NCBI RefSeq assembly: GCF_037975245.1
Contig: NC_092563.1
Coordinates: 20,857,594-20,921,593, forward strand
Reading direction: 5' to 3'
Length of the DNA stretch: 64,000 nucleotides
Source: Apostichopus japonicus
Taxonomy: Eukaryota; Echinodermata; Holothuroidea; Aspidochirotida; Stichopodidae
The translations under genes were made by a program, and so were the position numbers. How positions within the stretch are numbered: position 1 is the first letter of the stretch; every line of letters begins with the position of its first letter. Shown piece by piece: positions 38,901-49,686 of this stretch. A model generated the notes under the pieces. That model saw only the letters and a program-made list of their open reading frames with translations. It was not told the origin of the DNA and did no database searches.

Positions 38901-40830
38901 ACAATTTGGGAACCATTCAGATATACTAACGTGGCAAATATAGGTTCTGTCCTGTTATACAACTGAAAGTTTGAACCCTCCCAATCGGAGCCTATCACTT
39001 GTTATTGTTGAGTACGTAGTTTGCATTGATAACGATCTTTGGCTATTTATATGTTAATGTATCCATATTACATAAAAACCAAGCGTGCTCCATTCCAAAA
39101 CAGACCAAGAATAATACAGTTTACGTGATACAGATCTATTTTGAGTTTGTTCTGTTGATTGAGTTACTTTGTACAGTGGTTAGGTGCATGTTATCATTTA
39201 TTATTTTACTCAGATTATAGAATTAACACGTCAATGACGTCATATGTTAGCCCTATACAGATATATAAGAGAAGGAATGTGGTAGAGTGGCATAAACCAT
39301 GCATGGTAGAACAAATCCCTCAATTTCAAACTCCCATATAGACTCTGCATGTGTCTGTATTCAAGCAGTTTAATATACCAGGTTAGCACCACGGTGCTCC
39401 GGTATACTGGGGAATAAAGTCTGTGGATCTTTCCGAATTCCTTCAATCAGTTTCATCCATGTAGGCGATATTTTCTACACCACTGAATATAGATCTGAAT
39501 CCTACCTTTATCACCCCCTCCCCGCCCCTACCTCCACCCCCCCCCCCCCGCTTCCAGCCCCTCCCTTCCCCATCTCAAATCTGTGTCGAGATTCTTTTCC
39601 AAGTGATATGTTTAGGATATGTTTCTTTCTTGGTTTCTTCTTCTCCTCACGGAACTGTAAATACGACTCGGATAATAAAGTTTTGCTGTGAGTACGGAGT
39701 GAATATTCTACCGATATAGCAACATTAATGTGATTGATAGCTTCGAATATTTAAGTACGAATGTAAGTATGCATAAGGAAATTGTGGGAAAGTGAAAAAA
39801 AAGTTTAGAATGTAGAGAGTAAAAATTAGGTGGCGCTAGAGTTGAAAGTAAAATCACGACCCACATCTGCTAATGTGTTCTATATTACAGAAAATATAGA
39901 AAAACTTCTCTGCACGCAATTATCTCAAAACACTTTAGAAAGCACTTTATAGCTTTAATGTTAAACAATAATATATCTTCATGATCTTGAAGATGGGGGA
40001 GGTTGGTTCTTTGTAACTTCTAGAACGAAGAACTCAACAAAGCTCATGAATTGAAATAGACCAAACCAAAAAAAGTAAGCATCCAAACTATATCAGACGC
40101 TACAATTGATATGAAAATATAAAATACAAGTTCTGCGGGTATTAAATTTAGACTATTTCTGTACGACATATAGGACAATTAAAACTAATTTCAGTTTTGG
40201 GTTACTACGGTACCCTCATCAACACTATACCATTCTTTACCCAACTTTCCAAAAACCATACAACTGTTCAGGACATTGCATGTGTAATATATGTCCGATC
40301 AGTGACTCCAGATGACCGTAAGGTCTGCATCCATTTGTATGCGATATTGTAGGCGATTAAAACAGCGAGAAAATACGTCTTAATTAAAAACTTTATTTTC
40401 TTAAAGATACAGATCAAGTTGGTTTAGTGTTTTAGTACCCTAAACGTCCTCAACTTACTTTGATCAATATACAATATCCCTTAGTGTGTATTTGTAATCA
40501 CTGCTGGAACTAATTAATCACAGATAAACAATACAGCTATCAATAAATTAACGTTGATATCGACACAAATTTATTGTGTAAACAATTAGTTGATTTTGTA
40601 CCCTGGTTGATGGAAGACCTAGGTCAAAGTTCCAATCGCACACTATATATACTAAAGATTCGATTGAACTGCCAAAGACTGTTGACAATAACCGAATATA
40701 TTCAAATGTACGCAACTGCAGTCTGAAAACCTAAGTATTAGACTTTGGCAAGAAATCATTTTCGAGAACCTTTGTTATGTAAACGTGTTACGATATATAA
40801 TATTACAACACATATCATACAAACTATATA

Positions 40831-41110
40831 ACCGGTTCTGTGGCCGAGTGGATAAAGGCGGTGGTATTTGAGGCATTGAAGGTTAGCAATCTGGAGGTTC
40901 GGGGTTCGATACCCGGCCAGGTCTTAGTAAGGTGGATTTTTCATCCAAGAGATGAAATAAATTTCTAAGTTGAAAAGATTCCAAATTTGAGTTAAAATGT
41001 TGAATTGGAAGCCACCCGACGTGTAAGTTGTAATCCATAAGCCCTTGTGGGTTTCATCCACATTTGTGGTCGCTTAAGCGTCGTAAACATAACTGCTGGT
41101 TATTATTATT
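40831..41110 (+). mobile_element. tRNA(Ser/Leu)-like SINE with TTATTATTATT tail
   Basis: A box TGGCCGAGTGG and B-like box GGTTCGATACC are spaced by a long variable arm, as in Ser/Leu class II tRNAs. A unique body of about 190 bp follows and ends in a TTATTATTATT tail, typical of SINEs mobilised by a CR1/L2-type LINE. A hAT MITE (41151) lies 40 bp beyond. Confidence 0.7.
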
Positions 41111-41150
41111 AGAACACGACATATACACACGTATAAGACTTATGCTATAT

Positions 41151-41513
41151 CAAGGGCGTAGGAACCGGGGGGGCTGGGGGGGCGCCAGCCCCCCAGTGAA
41201 AAATGTGGAGGGGCGGAAGTATCATTCCGCCCCCCCGCTTCGCAAGTCAGAAAACCCCTTTTTCATTTCCAAATGAGAAAAAAATCTCATTTGGAGCACC
41301 AAATTGCATTTAAGGCCTGGTGAAAATACAAAATTAAGTTTACAAAATGGAGTGGGTGTTGAAGTGTGCTATATTGCACCAAATTGCATCTGAGACTACC
41401 TGGAAATGCAAAAAAATCCAAAGGGGAGGGGACACCCCTCCCCTTAGACCCCTCCCCCAGGCCGGCCATCAGTCTTCAGCCCCCCCACTCAAAAGTACCT
41501 TCCTACGCCACTG
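41151..41513 (+). mobile_element. hAT-type MITE, copy A
   Basis: TGCTATAT occurs on both sides (41143-41150 and 41514-41521), an 8-bp target duplication. The terminal repeats are CAAGGGCGTAGGAACC on the left and CAGTGGCGTAGGAAGG (rc) on the right. The 8-bp duplication and the CAGTGGCG-like ends place it in the hAT superfamily. The interior has G/C homopolymer runs and no transposase. It is a close inverted copy of 52469-52840. Confidence 0.88.
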
Positions 41514-42028
41514 TGCTATATGCATACGTGTGTGGAGCGATATTAAGCCAACATCATGACAATTTCCTGAATTTCGGAGCCATGTTACAACATTCACATA
41601 TTCGTTTTAATTTAAAGTATGTTACCACTGGACAAACCGACAAAGTAACCTCACATTTAAATGTTTTCTATCAATTATAGACATGCGCTAATACTTATTT
41701 TACATTCAGCCGGGGAAGAATAAGTGCCACTCCTCCGAGTCCAGGACGCCCTCAGAAGCGGATCCAGGTACTATGGAGGATGTAAGGCCGCCCCCACCCG
41801 CCTATCCTCTCTCCCACCCCTACCCCTTTATTTTCAAACTCACACAATGTTTTTAATAGCCCAAGACTATGTTTAAGACCTAATAAGAAACCTATATAGT
41901 CTAAATATAACACAAAAATCATCCTGACTTCTAATTTTTTTTGCAAATAAAAACACCCCCTCCCTATATACAAGGGAGTTACCTTTAACAAGCACAGGCA
42001 GACGCTACTCCTTTGTTTAAAAATATTC

Positions 42029-42564
42029 TGGTATTTTCTATATCCTCAAGTGGGTAAAGTGGGTATGTTATATACCTCAGGCGGGTAAAGTGGGTATGAT
42101 ATATACCTCAGGTGGGAATGTTCTATACCTCAGGTGGGTAAAGTTGGTATGTTCTATACCTCAGGTGGGTAAGTGGGTATGTTATATACCTCGGGTGGGT
42201 AAAGTTGGTGTGTTCTATACCTCAGGTGGGTAAAGTTGGTGTGTTCTATACCTCAGGTGGGTAAAGTGGTTATGTTCTATACCTCAGGTGGGTAAGGTTT
42301 GTGTGTTCTATACCTCAGGTGGGTAAGGTTTGTGTGTTCTATACCTCAGGTGGGTAAAGTGGGTATGTTATATACCTCAGGTGGGTATGTTCTATACTTC
42401 AGGGGGTAAAGTTGGTGTGTTCTATACCTCAGGTGGGTAAAGTTGGTGTGTTCTATACCTCAGGTGGGTAAAGTGGTTATGTTCTATACCTCAGGTGGGT
42501 AAAGTTGGTGTGTTCTATACCTCAGGTGGGTAAAGTGGGTGTGTTCTATACCTCAGGTGGGTAA
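42029..42564 (+). repeat. Minisatellite, about 31-bp unit, about 18 copies
   Basis: The unit is 'ctatacctcaggtgggtaaa' followed by a variable 'gttggtgtgtt' or 'gtgggtatgtt'. Variants alternate along the array, and a few copies lack the 'taaagtggg' part. Confidence 0.92.
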
Positions 42565-42782
42565 AAATGACGTCCTCCAGCAGAATCTCCGCGGCTTTTG
42601 AGAAGGTTTTTCAAAACTCAAAAAGGCCGCTTAACTTTATATCAAGAATAAATGATGGATATATGAATTGTGTTCGGGAATATTTGTAAGGATTATAAGT
42701 TTGACTTATGATAAGTTATTTCAACATAGCAGAAGGACAGTGTCTTTGTAGAATTCCTGACCTTTATTTGAACCTCATAAAA

Positions 42783-42960
42783 GTGTTAGCTCAGTGGTTA
42801 ACGCCGGTGCCTTTCAATCATAAGGTCCAGAGTTCGAGTCACTTCAAGATCAATGTAGGCTATGTCGTCCAGTTACAGAGTTGTTGACAATTGACAATTC
42901 ATAATCATGGACTTTAAATATGAATCTAAGAGACTGACTTCGGTCAGCTTGCGGCTTTGA
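42783..42960 (+). mobile_element. tRNA-derived SINE fragment
   Basis: A box TAGCTCAGTGG and B-like box AGTTCGAGTCA are at tRNA spacing (42787-42841). The acceptor stem does not close. The body seems to continue past 42900, but the 3' end is not defined. Confidence 0.45.
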
Positions 42961-43242
42961 TAAGCTAATGATGGTTTCTTCGCCAGTTCCTGCTCGCAGG
43001 AGGATCTAACATACATACAATACATAACGCATCTCACTGGAGAAGACACATCCTTCAAGACCGTGGCCCGCCGATGAGGAATAAAATATCTCTGTCGCCA
43101 CGCAAGATGAATTTTCTTGCCCACCCCTGTTCTATACTATAGCGCCCCCACCTTCCTCCTGTCAAAGAAAAAACAGAGCCCCATAAAATCAAGTAGAATT
43201 TAGAACAGCCAGATGGAAATCACGCAGAACAGCTCCCCTATC

Positions 43243-44369
43243 CATGGGCGGCGATCATGGGGGGGGGGGACGGGGGGACATGTGCCCCCAATATTTTAGG
43301 TGGGGGATATAGTATCTAATATCCCCCCCCCCCCATATTTGGTGGCTATTAGAGCATATTTTTTATGATATCGCTAGTAATTTCAAAATAGAAAATGCTA
43401 GATGCAACTTACAAGGCCTAGGAAGTGCCATTTCCAGCGATCTGGGAGGCATTTTCGGCCAAAATTTTCTTTTACGCTTCGCGCCAACTTATGGTGGCGC
43501 CACGCTTAGATAGTTTGCCTACAAGCTTCGCCCCTCCCTTGGCAAATTCCTCGCTACGCGCTTGTCTAAGCGAGTCACAATCTGTTACTAAATATCACCA
43601 AAAAAGGACACAGACTTTCACCGAGAGTAGTTTTTACTTATTTTCGAAATTAATTAGCTAGACGGACCATGGGCGCAGATCCTGGTGGGCACAGCGGGGC
43701 GCGTCCCCACCAACTTTTTCAGTGGTGGGGACATGATATACCGTGTCCCCACCAATTTGTCTTGACCAAACGCTGCATTGCAAATTTCCATGTACTGAAC
43801 TTTGGCGCAGTTTGATCCAGCATTGTGCAAATGACATGCAGCAGTTCTCACTTTATTACATTTATCCACAGTTGTTAAATTTTGGAAGGAAATCGCATTT
43901 GCGGCAGTCTATAATAGTTTTCTGGGAGAGGACCCAGACCAATCGTATACAAAGTCTACTTGGATTATTTGTCCCCTGTTTTTTTTTTCTGCAGATGCCC
44001 ATGTGTTTCCCCCAACTTAAATTTCTAAGCCATGAGATCTCAAATTTAAGGAGGTTATGGAGCATTATTGGGTCTGGGAAGTGTTATTTCCGGCGATCTG
44101 GGAGGTATATTTGCCAAAAAAAATTCTTGTACGCTACGCGCGAACCAATGGTCGCGCTCCGCTTAGCCTAGTATCAGAGAACAGATACCCGTCCCCACCA
44201 TTATCAAAGACCGATCTGCGCCCATGAGACGGACCGCATCCGTAATGAAATTTGGTATATATACAAAATATCACGAAGCGCGCGAACAATTTTGGGGATG
44301 TAGTTGCTACGCGCCTGCACCCAAGCAAATGCCCCCCCCCCCAATATTTGAAACAAATCGCAGCCCCTG
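43243..44369 (+). mobile_element. hAT-type non-autonomous transposon (outer), interrupted
   Basis: CCCCTATC is duplicated at 43235-43242 and 44370-44377. The ends are CATGGGCGGCGATC and (rc) CAGGGGCTGCGATT. It is split by a second, related element (43668-44226); without that insertion it is about 560 bp. The interior contains 'tacgcttcgcgccaa' and 'gatatcgctagtaatttc', blocks that recur at 52104-52317. No transposase is seen. Confidence 0.85.
43668..44226 (+). mobile_element. hAT-type non-autonomous transposon (inner, nested)
   Basis: AGACGGAC is duplicated at 43660-43667 and 44227-44234. The termini are perfect inverted repeats, CATGGGCGCAGATC and GATCTGCGCCCATG. It shares 'cagcgatctgggaggcatt'-like and 'cgctacgcgc' blocks with its host element, so it is a relative that jumped into it. 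The long frames inside it are not coding by composition. Confidence 0.88.
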
Positions 44370-44377
44370 CCCCTATC

Positions 44378-46375
44378 GGTGTATCTTTAATTAAGTATAT
44401 ATATTAGTTTAAAGAGTTCCACACTCCACTCTCACTGTTATGCGAGTGTGTAGTAAAGTCTGCAGTTAGCATATTGTACATATACGATGCCAAAGCCAAA
44501 GCAAATCGCCCCAAAAAAACCACAAAAGAGATAGGTCAAACGTTCTTCATTTTGTTTGTGAGACATGCATCGTTTCATGAAACTTGACATTTATTATATC
44601 GTAAAGTTTGATCTAAAGATCTGAATCATGTCATAAATGTCCAAATAGAGAAAGCATGTCACTTGACAAATGTTCTCTATATACGTATTACAAAGAGTAA
44701 TAAAACCTTTGATTTGTATATCATAATTTAGGAGTTTGAGAGCATTTTGTTAGGTTGCCGTCAGTATTGATAGACTTATAGTCTATATATAACATCAAAG
44801 GAAACAGTATAAGCGATTGAAAATATTTGGAATTCTCCTTTAACGGCTAAATCGATGATGACTTCGGCTCAATATGTCCAGACCTAAAATGTTAATCTTA
44901 AACACTGTTTTTTTTATCAATTCGAAATAACTCATCCAAAAGACTTGTCTTTTGTATTCATACAACAAAGAAGATTCAGAATAGCATCCAACATCTATTG
45001 GCTATTTGCAAAACGTTAATGTAAAATGTAAACTTGTTACTTAAGAGGTTCAAAATGTCTTTCGTTTTTGTCTGGAGGTTTAGGTTACTTATGAGAAGCT
45101 GACTTAGTGGTCTGGATATTAGACTTAGTAGTCCAGTCACTGTCTTGGTATTAGACTAAGTAGTCCAGTCACTTTGCTTGATATGCCTCTGAATGTTTAA
45201 ATGGTTATTTCTCCAACAAGGTCAGGCTGCTACTATTTTTTTTTATTAAAAATCACAGCTAATCTTATGCATGAAAAAGTAAGCAATCGGAAATTAACGA
45301 CTTTTGCTCTTTACATTTGAAACTGGAATATCGTCACAGGGATTTCATAGTTGGAAATTTACCAACATCAATGCAAACTTGTTGCTTTCAATTGGTTTAT
45401 ATACCCTTTTCACGTCTTTCGATGTGTGCGTGTTAAGAATTTATGGCTCATCATTGATAAGAAGATAAAGTTTACTTCAAATCAAATGAATTTACATCAC
45501 TGAGCGTGAAACTGATGACTTAATCCACCCGAACCATAAACGCGATATCAATCTGAAGTAGGTGAGACGGAAAAGATAATTACGCGGTGTAATGAGCTAA
45601 CAAGCTGCGTGTTATGAATGCACAAACGTAGCATAGGATCATAACTATACTGTTCCTAGACAATATTCTAGGAAGTCAATATATATAAACTGGGAAAACG
45701 GTGTTACAATCGGCACGCCATGAAAATAAATTAGCGTGAGCGAGTATTTTAATTATGCATGACTCATCGTTAGCTACAGGGTAAATTGTGAATGCACAAG
45801 CCGTGATGACAAGGAAATCGTGCAGAAAAATCAGTGTAAAGAATGTAACGCTGCATGTTTAAATGTTTTAAAATTGGAACATGAACATATGGTCCTGGTT
45901 TCGGTGACACTGTGTATTCATAGCTGGACATGCTGTTGCACTATATCTTAACATACCTTAAGGTAGAAGGATCAGGTTACGTTAATTTAATCTATACTAA
46001 ACAACGAAAACAGCCAAAAATGTCAGCTCCCATGAATTGTTAAATTTAACCCAGTAAAAATGTTTGTGCAATCAAAGGACCATCATAAATTAGTGTAACG
46101 AATATTATTCTTTCGTTTTCATGACATTTAATAGCCAGTAGGAAGGCGTATGCCGGCAGCTCCCTCGTCGAATCAAAGCAAAAGTAGGCTAGTCCCTAAA
46201 CAAGGAAATAAGAAAAATAATGACAATGAAAAGACAGACAACTCTCGCGGCTCCCTCCGCAACTCTCGTTACCTCGCGACACTCGTCACCTCGGTTGGAA
46301 GTTTTTCAGAACTTCTGCTATATCCTAACTTACTTCTAATTTGATAAATATCTGATATTTAATTGAATTAATGTC
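44378..46375. other. Non-coding, nothing recognised
   Basis: AT-rich, with short frames only. A 'tagtccagtcact' phrase is repeated at about 45131 and 45161. Confidence 0.5.
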
Positions 46376-46870
46376 TCCACCCCGAGAAATACCCTAATTG
46401 TCTATAAATGTGGCTGAAATTAATACATAGGGTACTTAACAGAATCTACAATAACTAAACAGGTCTATAAGAGTCATAAGTTATCGAATATGTTTGGTCA
46501 AATGTATTACATTTGGTCAAAAATCTATTTAAAAAAATTCATAAATCAATCGCGTTAGTGAGCTACCCTAAGGTGGAGTTGAGTTTTAACCCCGATAAAC
46601 AACCAAAGTGTCTATAAATGTGGCTGAAATTAATACATAGGGTACTTAAGATAATCTAAAATAAATAAACAGGTCTATTAGGGTCATATGTTATCGATAT
46701 GTAATTCTTAACTTCGATCGAAAATCGAAACTAGAAAAGTTCCACAATCAATCGCTTACTAAGCTGCTACCCAAAGGTGGAACAGAGTTTTAACCTCGAA
46801 AATAATCCTAATTGTCCATAAACGTCCAGACTCTGGAATAAATACATAGTCATTTTTGAAGACTCTTTAC
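46376..46870 (+). repeat. Tandem repeat, about 210-bp unit, about 2.4 copies
   Basis: 'tgtctataaatgtggctgaa', 'attaatacatagggtactta' and 'aaacaggtctat' recur at 46400 and 46612, with a partial third copy at about 46815. The copies are moderately diverged. Confidence 0.75.
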
Positions 46871-48012
46871 CTCTTTGCAGAAACAAACACCAATTAAGAT
46901 TTTCATTCTATTAAAGTCCATACGAAGCTTTCGTACCGCTTTCATACGCTTGGTGGAGCTTATGTTGGTGGGCGCAACTGATTTACATGTCATTATCTAC
47001 CCTGAGGTGGAGAAGTTCAAAGATGCAACCCTGATGGATGAACTCAGACCCGGGATGTTTTTGTTTGGGGAGGGGGGGGGGCCTCTCACTTACTGAGAGC
47101 TTGTTACGCCATATTTTTTTTAATTCAATCATTTGTTTTATCGCCAATTGTGTACAATGGGAAAGGAAGTCTCCTATCAAGTCTTAAAAAGACTTAACAA
47201 GGTAACTTAATATGAATACAGCTTCAAGTACATACATACAGCGTGAGTTACAACGTTTGAATATTAATAAAAGTTAGAGTGGCTTAGGCAAAAGGATTTA
47301 ATGTTCCAATGTATACATATCAAAAGGTTAGGATCATGAATTACATAGACACGTGACACCTGGTAATACAGTATGAGGCTTAAAAGGAAGAAAACAAACA
47401 TCCAACCGCGGCATGACATTTCTTAGAAAGAGTCGGTGATAACAGAGAAAGTGGTTGACTCATTATACTTTCCTAGTTGTGTAAATCATAATATGAGGTT
47501 ACATAGTAATAATATAAAGGTTAGCTAAAATATATACGCAACATAATAAATCAAGAATTATCATACCCATCCTCACTATGTAGGCCTATGTATGCATCAT
47601 TTGAAATGCCATATCATTTTCTGGACTGCAGGATAAAGATTGGATGTTTATATAATAATCATTAGCAGAGATACAACTAATAACTCAAACCCTTAACCAT
47701 GGAGACATGGCGTGCATGCCTTAAATCATGGAGCTATTAACGAAATTTAACCGTTATAGCTCCAACCGAAATGGAATGCAAAGTAGCAGAACTATAATAT
47801 AAAAGGAACGTGCTGCACCGGCGTAGCTTCGACGTTATTCCACCTTAGACTTGGCGGTTCTTCTCAACGTGCCCTGGTTGAAAAGGGAGGGCATCTTTTC
47901 ATATATGTTACCCAAATGACATGATTAACGATTGGTTGCTGATATGTTAAAGCCCAGTCACATCTCACCGGATTGCAATAACGGAGAGGGAACGAAGACA
48001 AAAAATGGCACT

Positions 48013-48252
48013 CCGTTGATGTACGTTAGTGTCCGTTTAGTATGCGGTTCTCCTCCGTCCGTCTACGTTTCATTACCGGGAGGGTCCGGTTTGTCCGGTG
48101 TCGATTTTGAACATGCATAAAACTTGGAACGGACATCCACCGAAAAATGTCTCCGTTATTTATTCGTTACTAATCCGTTAAGCTTCCGTTTTATCAGTTT
48201 CTCATGCGTTTTGTTCGTTCTGTATGCGTTTGGCATACTGTATTTCTCCGTT
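48013..48252 (+). repeat. Helically phased CCGTT-type motif array, left
   Basis: NCGTT/CCGGT cores start at 48013, 48023, 48033, 48044, 48055, 48065, 48076, 48086 and 48095, and again at 48153, 48164, 48175, 48186, 48206, 48215, 48226 and 48248. Steps are about 10-11 bp or double that. The bases between the cores are not conserved. Confidence 0.75.
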
Positions 48253-48287
48253 CGTCTCTGGTTATTGCTATTGCTCACCGGATCATT

Positions 48288-48472
48288 AACGGACAAAGAA
48301 CGGATGAAACGTAGAAGTACAGTACCTATACCGTATATTCGACGGACGCTAACGTAGAAATAACGGAAGTGCAAAGGAATAGAACTGACAATGAACGGAT
48401 AGGTAACGGACGTTACACGAAAGAAACGGAAGAACTCAGGCCAGGAAAGTATAACAGACGGACATAGAACGG
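48288..48472 (-). repeat. Helically phased array, inverted orientation (AACGG)
   Basis: AACGG-like cores start at 48288, 48299, 48308, 48341, 48351, 48362, 48394, 48405, 48425, 48457 and 48468. Steps are about 10-11 bp or close to multiples of that (33, 32, 20 and 32). The orientation is opposite to the arrays on either side. Confidence 0.7.
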
Positions 48473-48557
48473 AGATGCAGCGTACCTCCACCTTGTCCAC
48501 TCCAAGCGTCCCACGCCTCATTCTGCTCCTATAACCTCTACCGTCAACACCTACATC

Positions 48558-48870
48558 ATGGACCCTTCAGAAAGATTCAAGCTTCAGAACACACTGTCAG
48601 CTTTAAAAGCACAGATGCTTATCATTGAAGCCAACATCAAAACCAATGAACAAGTTAAGAAGAGAAGGGAGAGACGTGCTCGGCGTAAATGCTGGTCTAG
48701 GGCCTGGCTTGGTCCACAGAGAAGACGGCAGTTTAGTCTTTATGACCAACCATGGAGCTCGTTTATAGCTCCATGGACCAACTAATGCAGGAGCTGCGAA
48801 TGGAAGACCAAAATCTTTCATCAACTTCATGGGGATGCCCCCTGATTTTGAGGCACTCCGGAGGCCCAGG
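48558..48870 (+). pseudogene. Harbinger transposase (nuclease) N-terminal fragment
   Basis: ATG 48558 opens MDPSERFKLQNTLSALKAQM, then a basic stretch KKRRERRARRKCWSRAWLGP and QRRRQFSLYDQ. Conserved text then continues in shifted frames: LMQELRMEDQ, then SFINFMGMPPDFEAL. The succession W-x-R-x-W-L-x-x-R-x-x-x-x-F ... L-x-x-E-L-R-x-E-D-x-x-S-F-x-N-F-x-x-M is that of HARBI1-like nucleases. The catalytic DDE part is absent. Two frame breaks at about 48750-48815 make it non-functional. Confidence 0.75.
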
Positions 48871-48877
48871 TTTTAGA

Positions 48878-49094
48878 CCGTTTCTTCTCCGTTGCTAGTC
48901 CGGTATGTCCGTTACTTTTCCGGTACTCCTACGTTTTGTATGTTCTTTATCCGTTAATTGTCCGTTGTAAATTCGTTACTATCCGTTGGTGTTCGTTAGT
49001 TCGTTCGTAGTTATTCCGTTGTTCATCCGTTGTTCGTCCGTTGCTTTCCGTCCCTTGTACGTTTGTAATCCGTTTTCACCGTTGAACGTCCGGT
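48878..49094 (+). repeat. Helically phased CCGTT-type motif array, right
   Basis: Cores start at 48878, 48889, 48900, 48909, 48920, 48931, 48951, 48962, 48973, 48983, 48993, 49005, 49016, 49027, 49038, 49048, 49059, 49070, 49079 and 49090. That is 212 bp in 20 steps, or 10.6 bp per step. Spacers differ from copy to copy while the CCGTT/NCGTT core persists. Confidence 0.8.
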
Positions 49095-49213
49095 ACGCTG
49101 CAACCCCCAGATGCATGCGCGACAACTTTTGCCAACGGAAATAACCGGATGACTGTTTTTCGCGCGTACTCTTGTCCGTTCGTGCAATCCGGTGAGATGT
49201 GACTGGGCCTTAA

Positions 49214-49682
49214 AAGAGGAACATAATCTAAGCATTCTGGTGAAATGTACCGTTTATAAGATATTGACAGTTGAAGTTGCCACTTTTCGTACCAAAAGTG
49301 AACTTGGAGCAAACAGGTGTGACGTCATTGTTGTAAACTGATCAATAATGTTTCATTTTCCTTTAAAATTTACGTCTAATTTTATATACTCCACAATTGG
49401 ATGCATCCATAATATGAATGAACCATATGTATTGGTAGTTTGTAAACTTCAAATCCCCTTTACACAAACTAGTAACCCTATCCAATCCAAGGTCAAATCA
49501 ATAGACAGAAAAATAAAGAAAAAACAAAACATTATTTGTCAGTGTGCAACTTTAACATCACACCTGTTTGCTCCAAGTTCACTTTTGGTAGAATATCAGA
49601 TAACTTCAACTGTCAATATCTCAAAAACGGTATATAGGAATTGAATGCAAATTTCACTAGATTGCTAACATTATGGTCCTCT
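49214..49682. mobile_element. Foldback MITE flanked by TTAA
   Basis: TTAA lies at 49210-49213 and 49683-49686. The arms of about 110 bp are inverted repeats: for example AGATATTGACAGTTGAAGTT (from 49258) pairs with AACTTCAACTGTCAATATCT (to about 49621), and GAGCAAACAGGTGTGA pairs with TCACACCTGTTTGCTC. The loop is about 230 bp and has no coding content. A TTAA target fits piggyBac or Kolobok MITEs. Its left TTAA is the same one that ends the Harbinger element. Confidence 0.8.
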
Positions 49683-49686
49683 TTAA

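Larger units (their letters stand above)
47950..49209 (+). mobile_element. PIF/Harbinger-derived transposon, internally deleted
   Basis: The terminal inverted repeats are AGCCCAGTCACATCTCACCG on the left (from 47951) and GGCCCAGTCACATCTCACCG (rc) on the right. They are flanked by TTA(A) at 47947-47950 and 49210-49213, consistent with the 3-bp TWA target duplication of PIF/Harbinger. A fragment of the Harbinger nuclease N-terminus sits in the centre (48558-48870). Most of the remainder is a series of CCGTT or AACGG motifs about 10.6 bp apart. Confidence 0.82.

Noticed and set aside
42029-42564. CRISPR-like array
   Set aside because: The repeats are contiguous with no unique spacers, and this is a eukaryotic genome. 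It is a minisatellite.
43743-44171. 142-codon plus-strand ORF
   Set aside because: It lies entirely inside the inner non-autonomous hAT element, and its translation shows no transposase motif.
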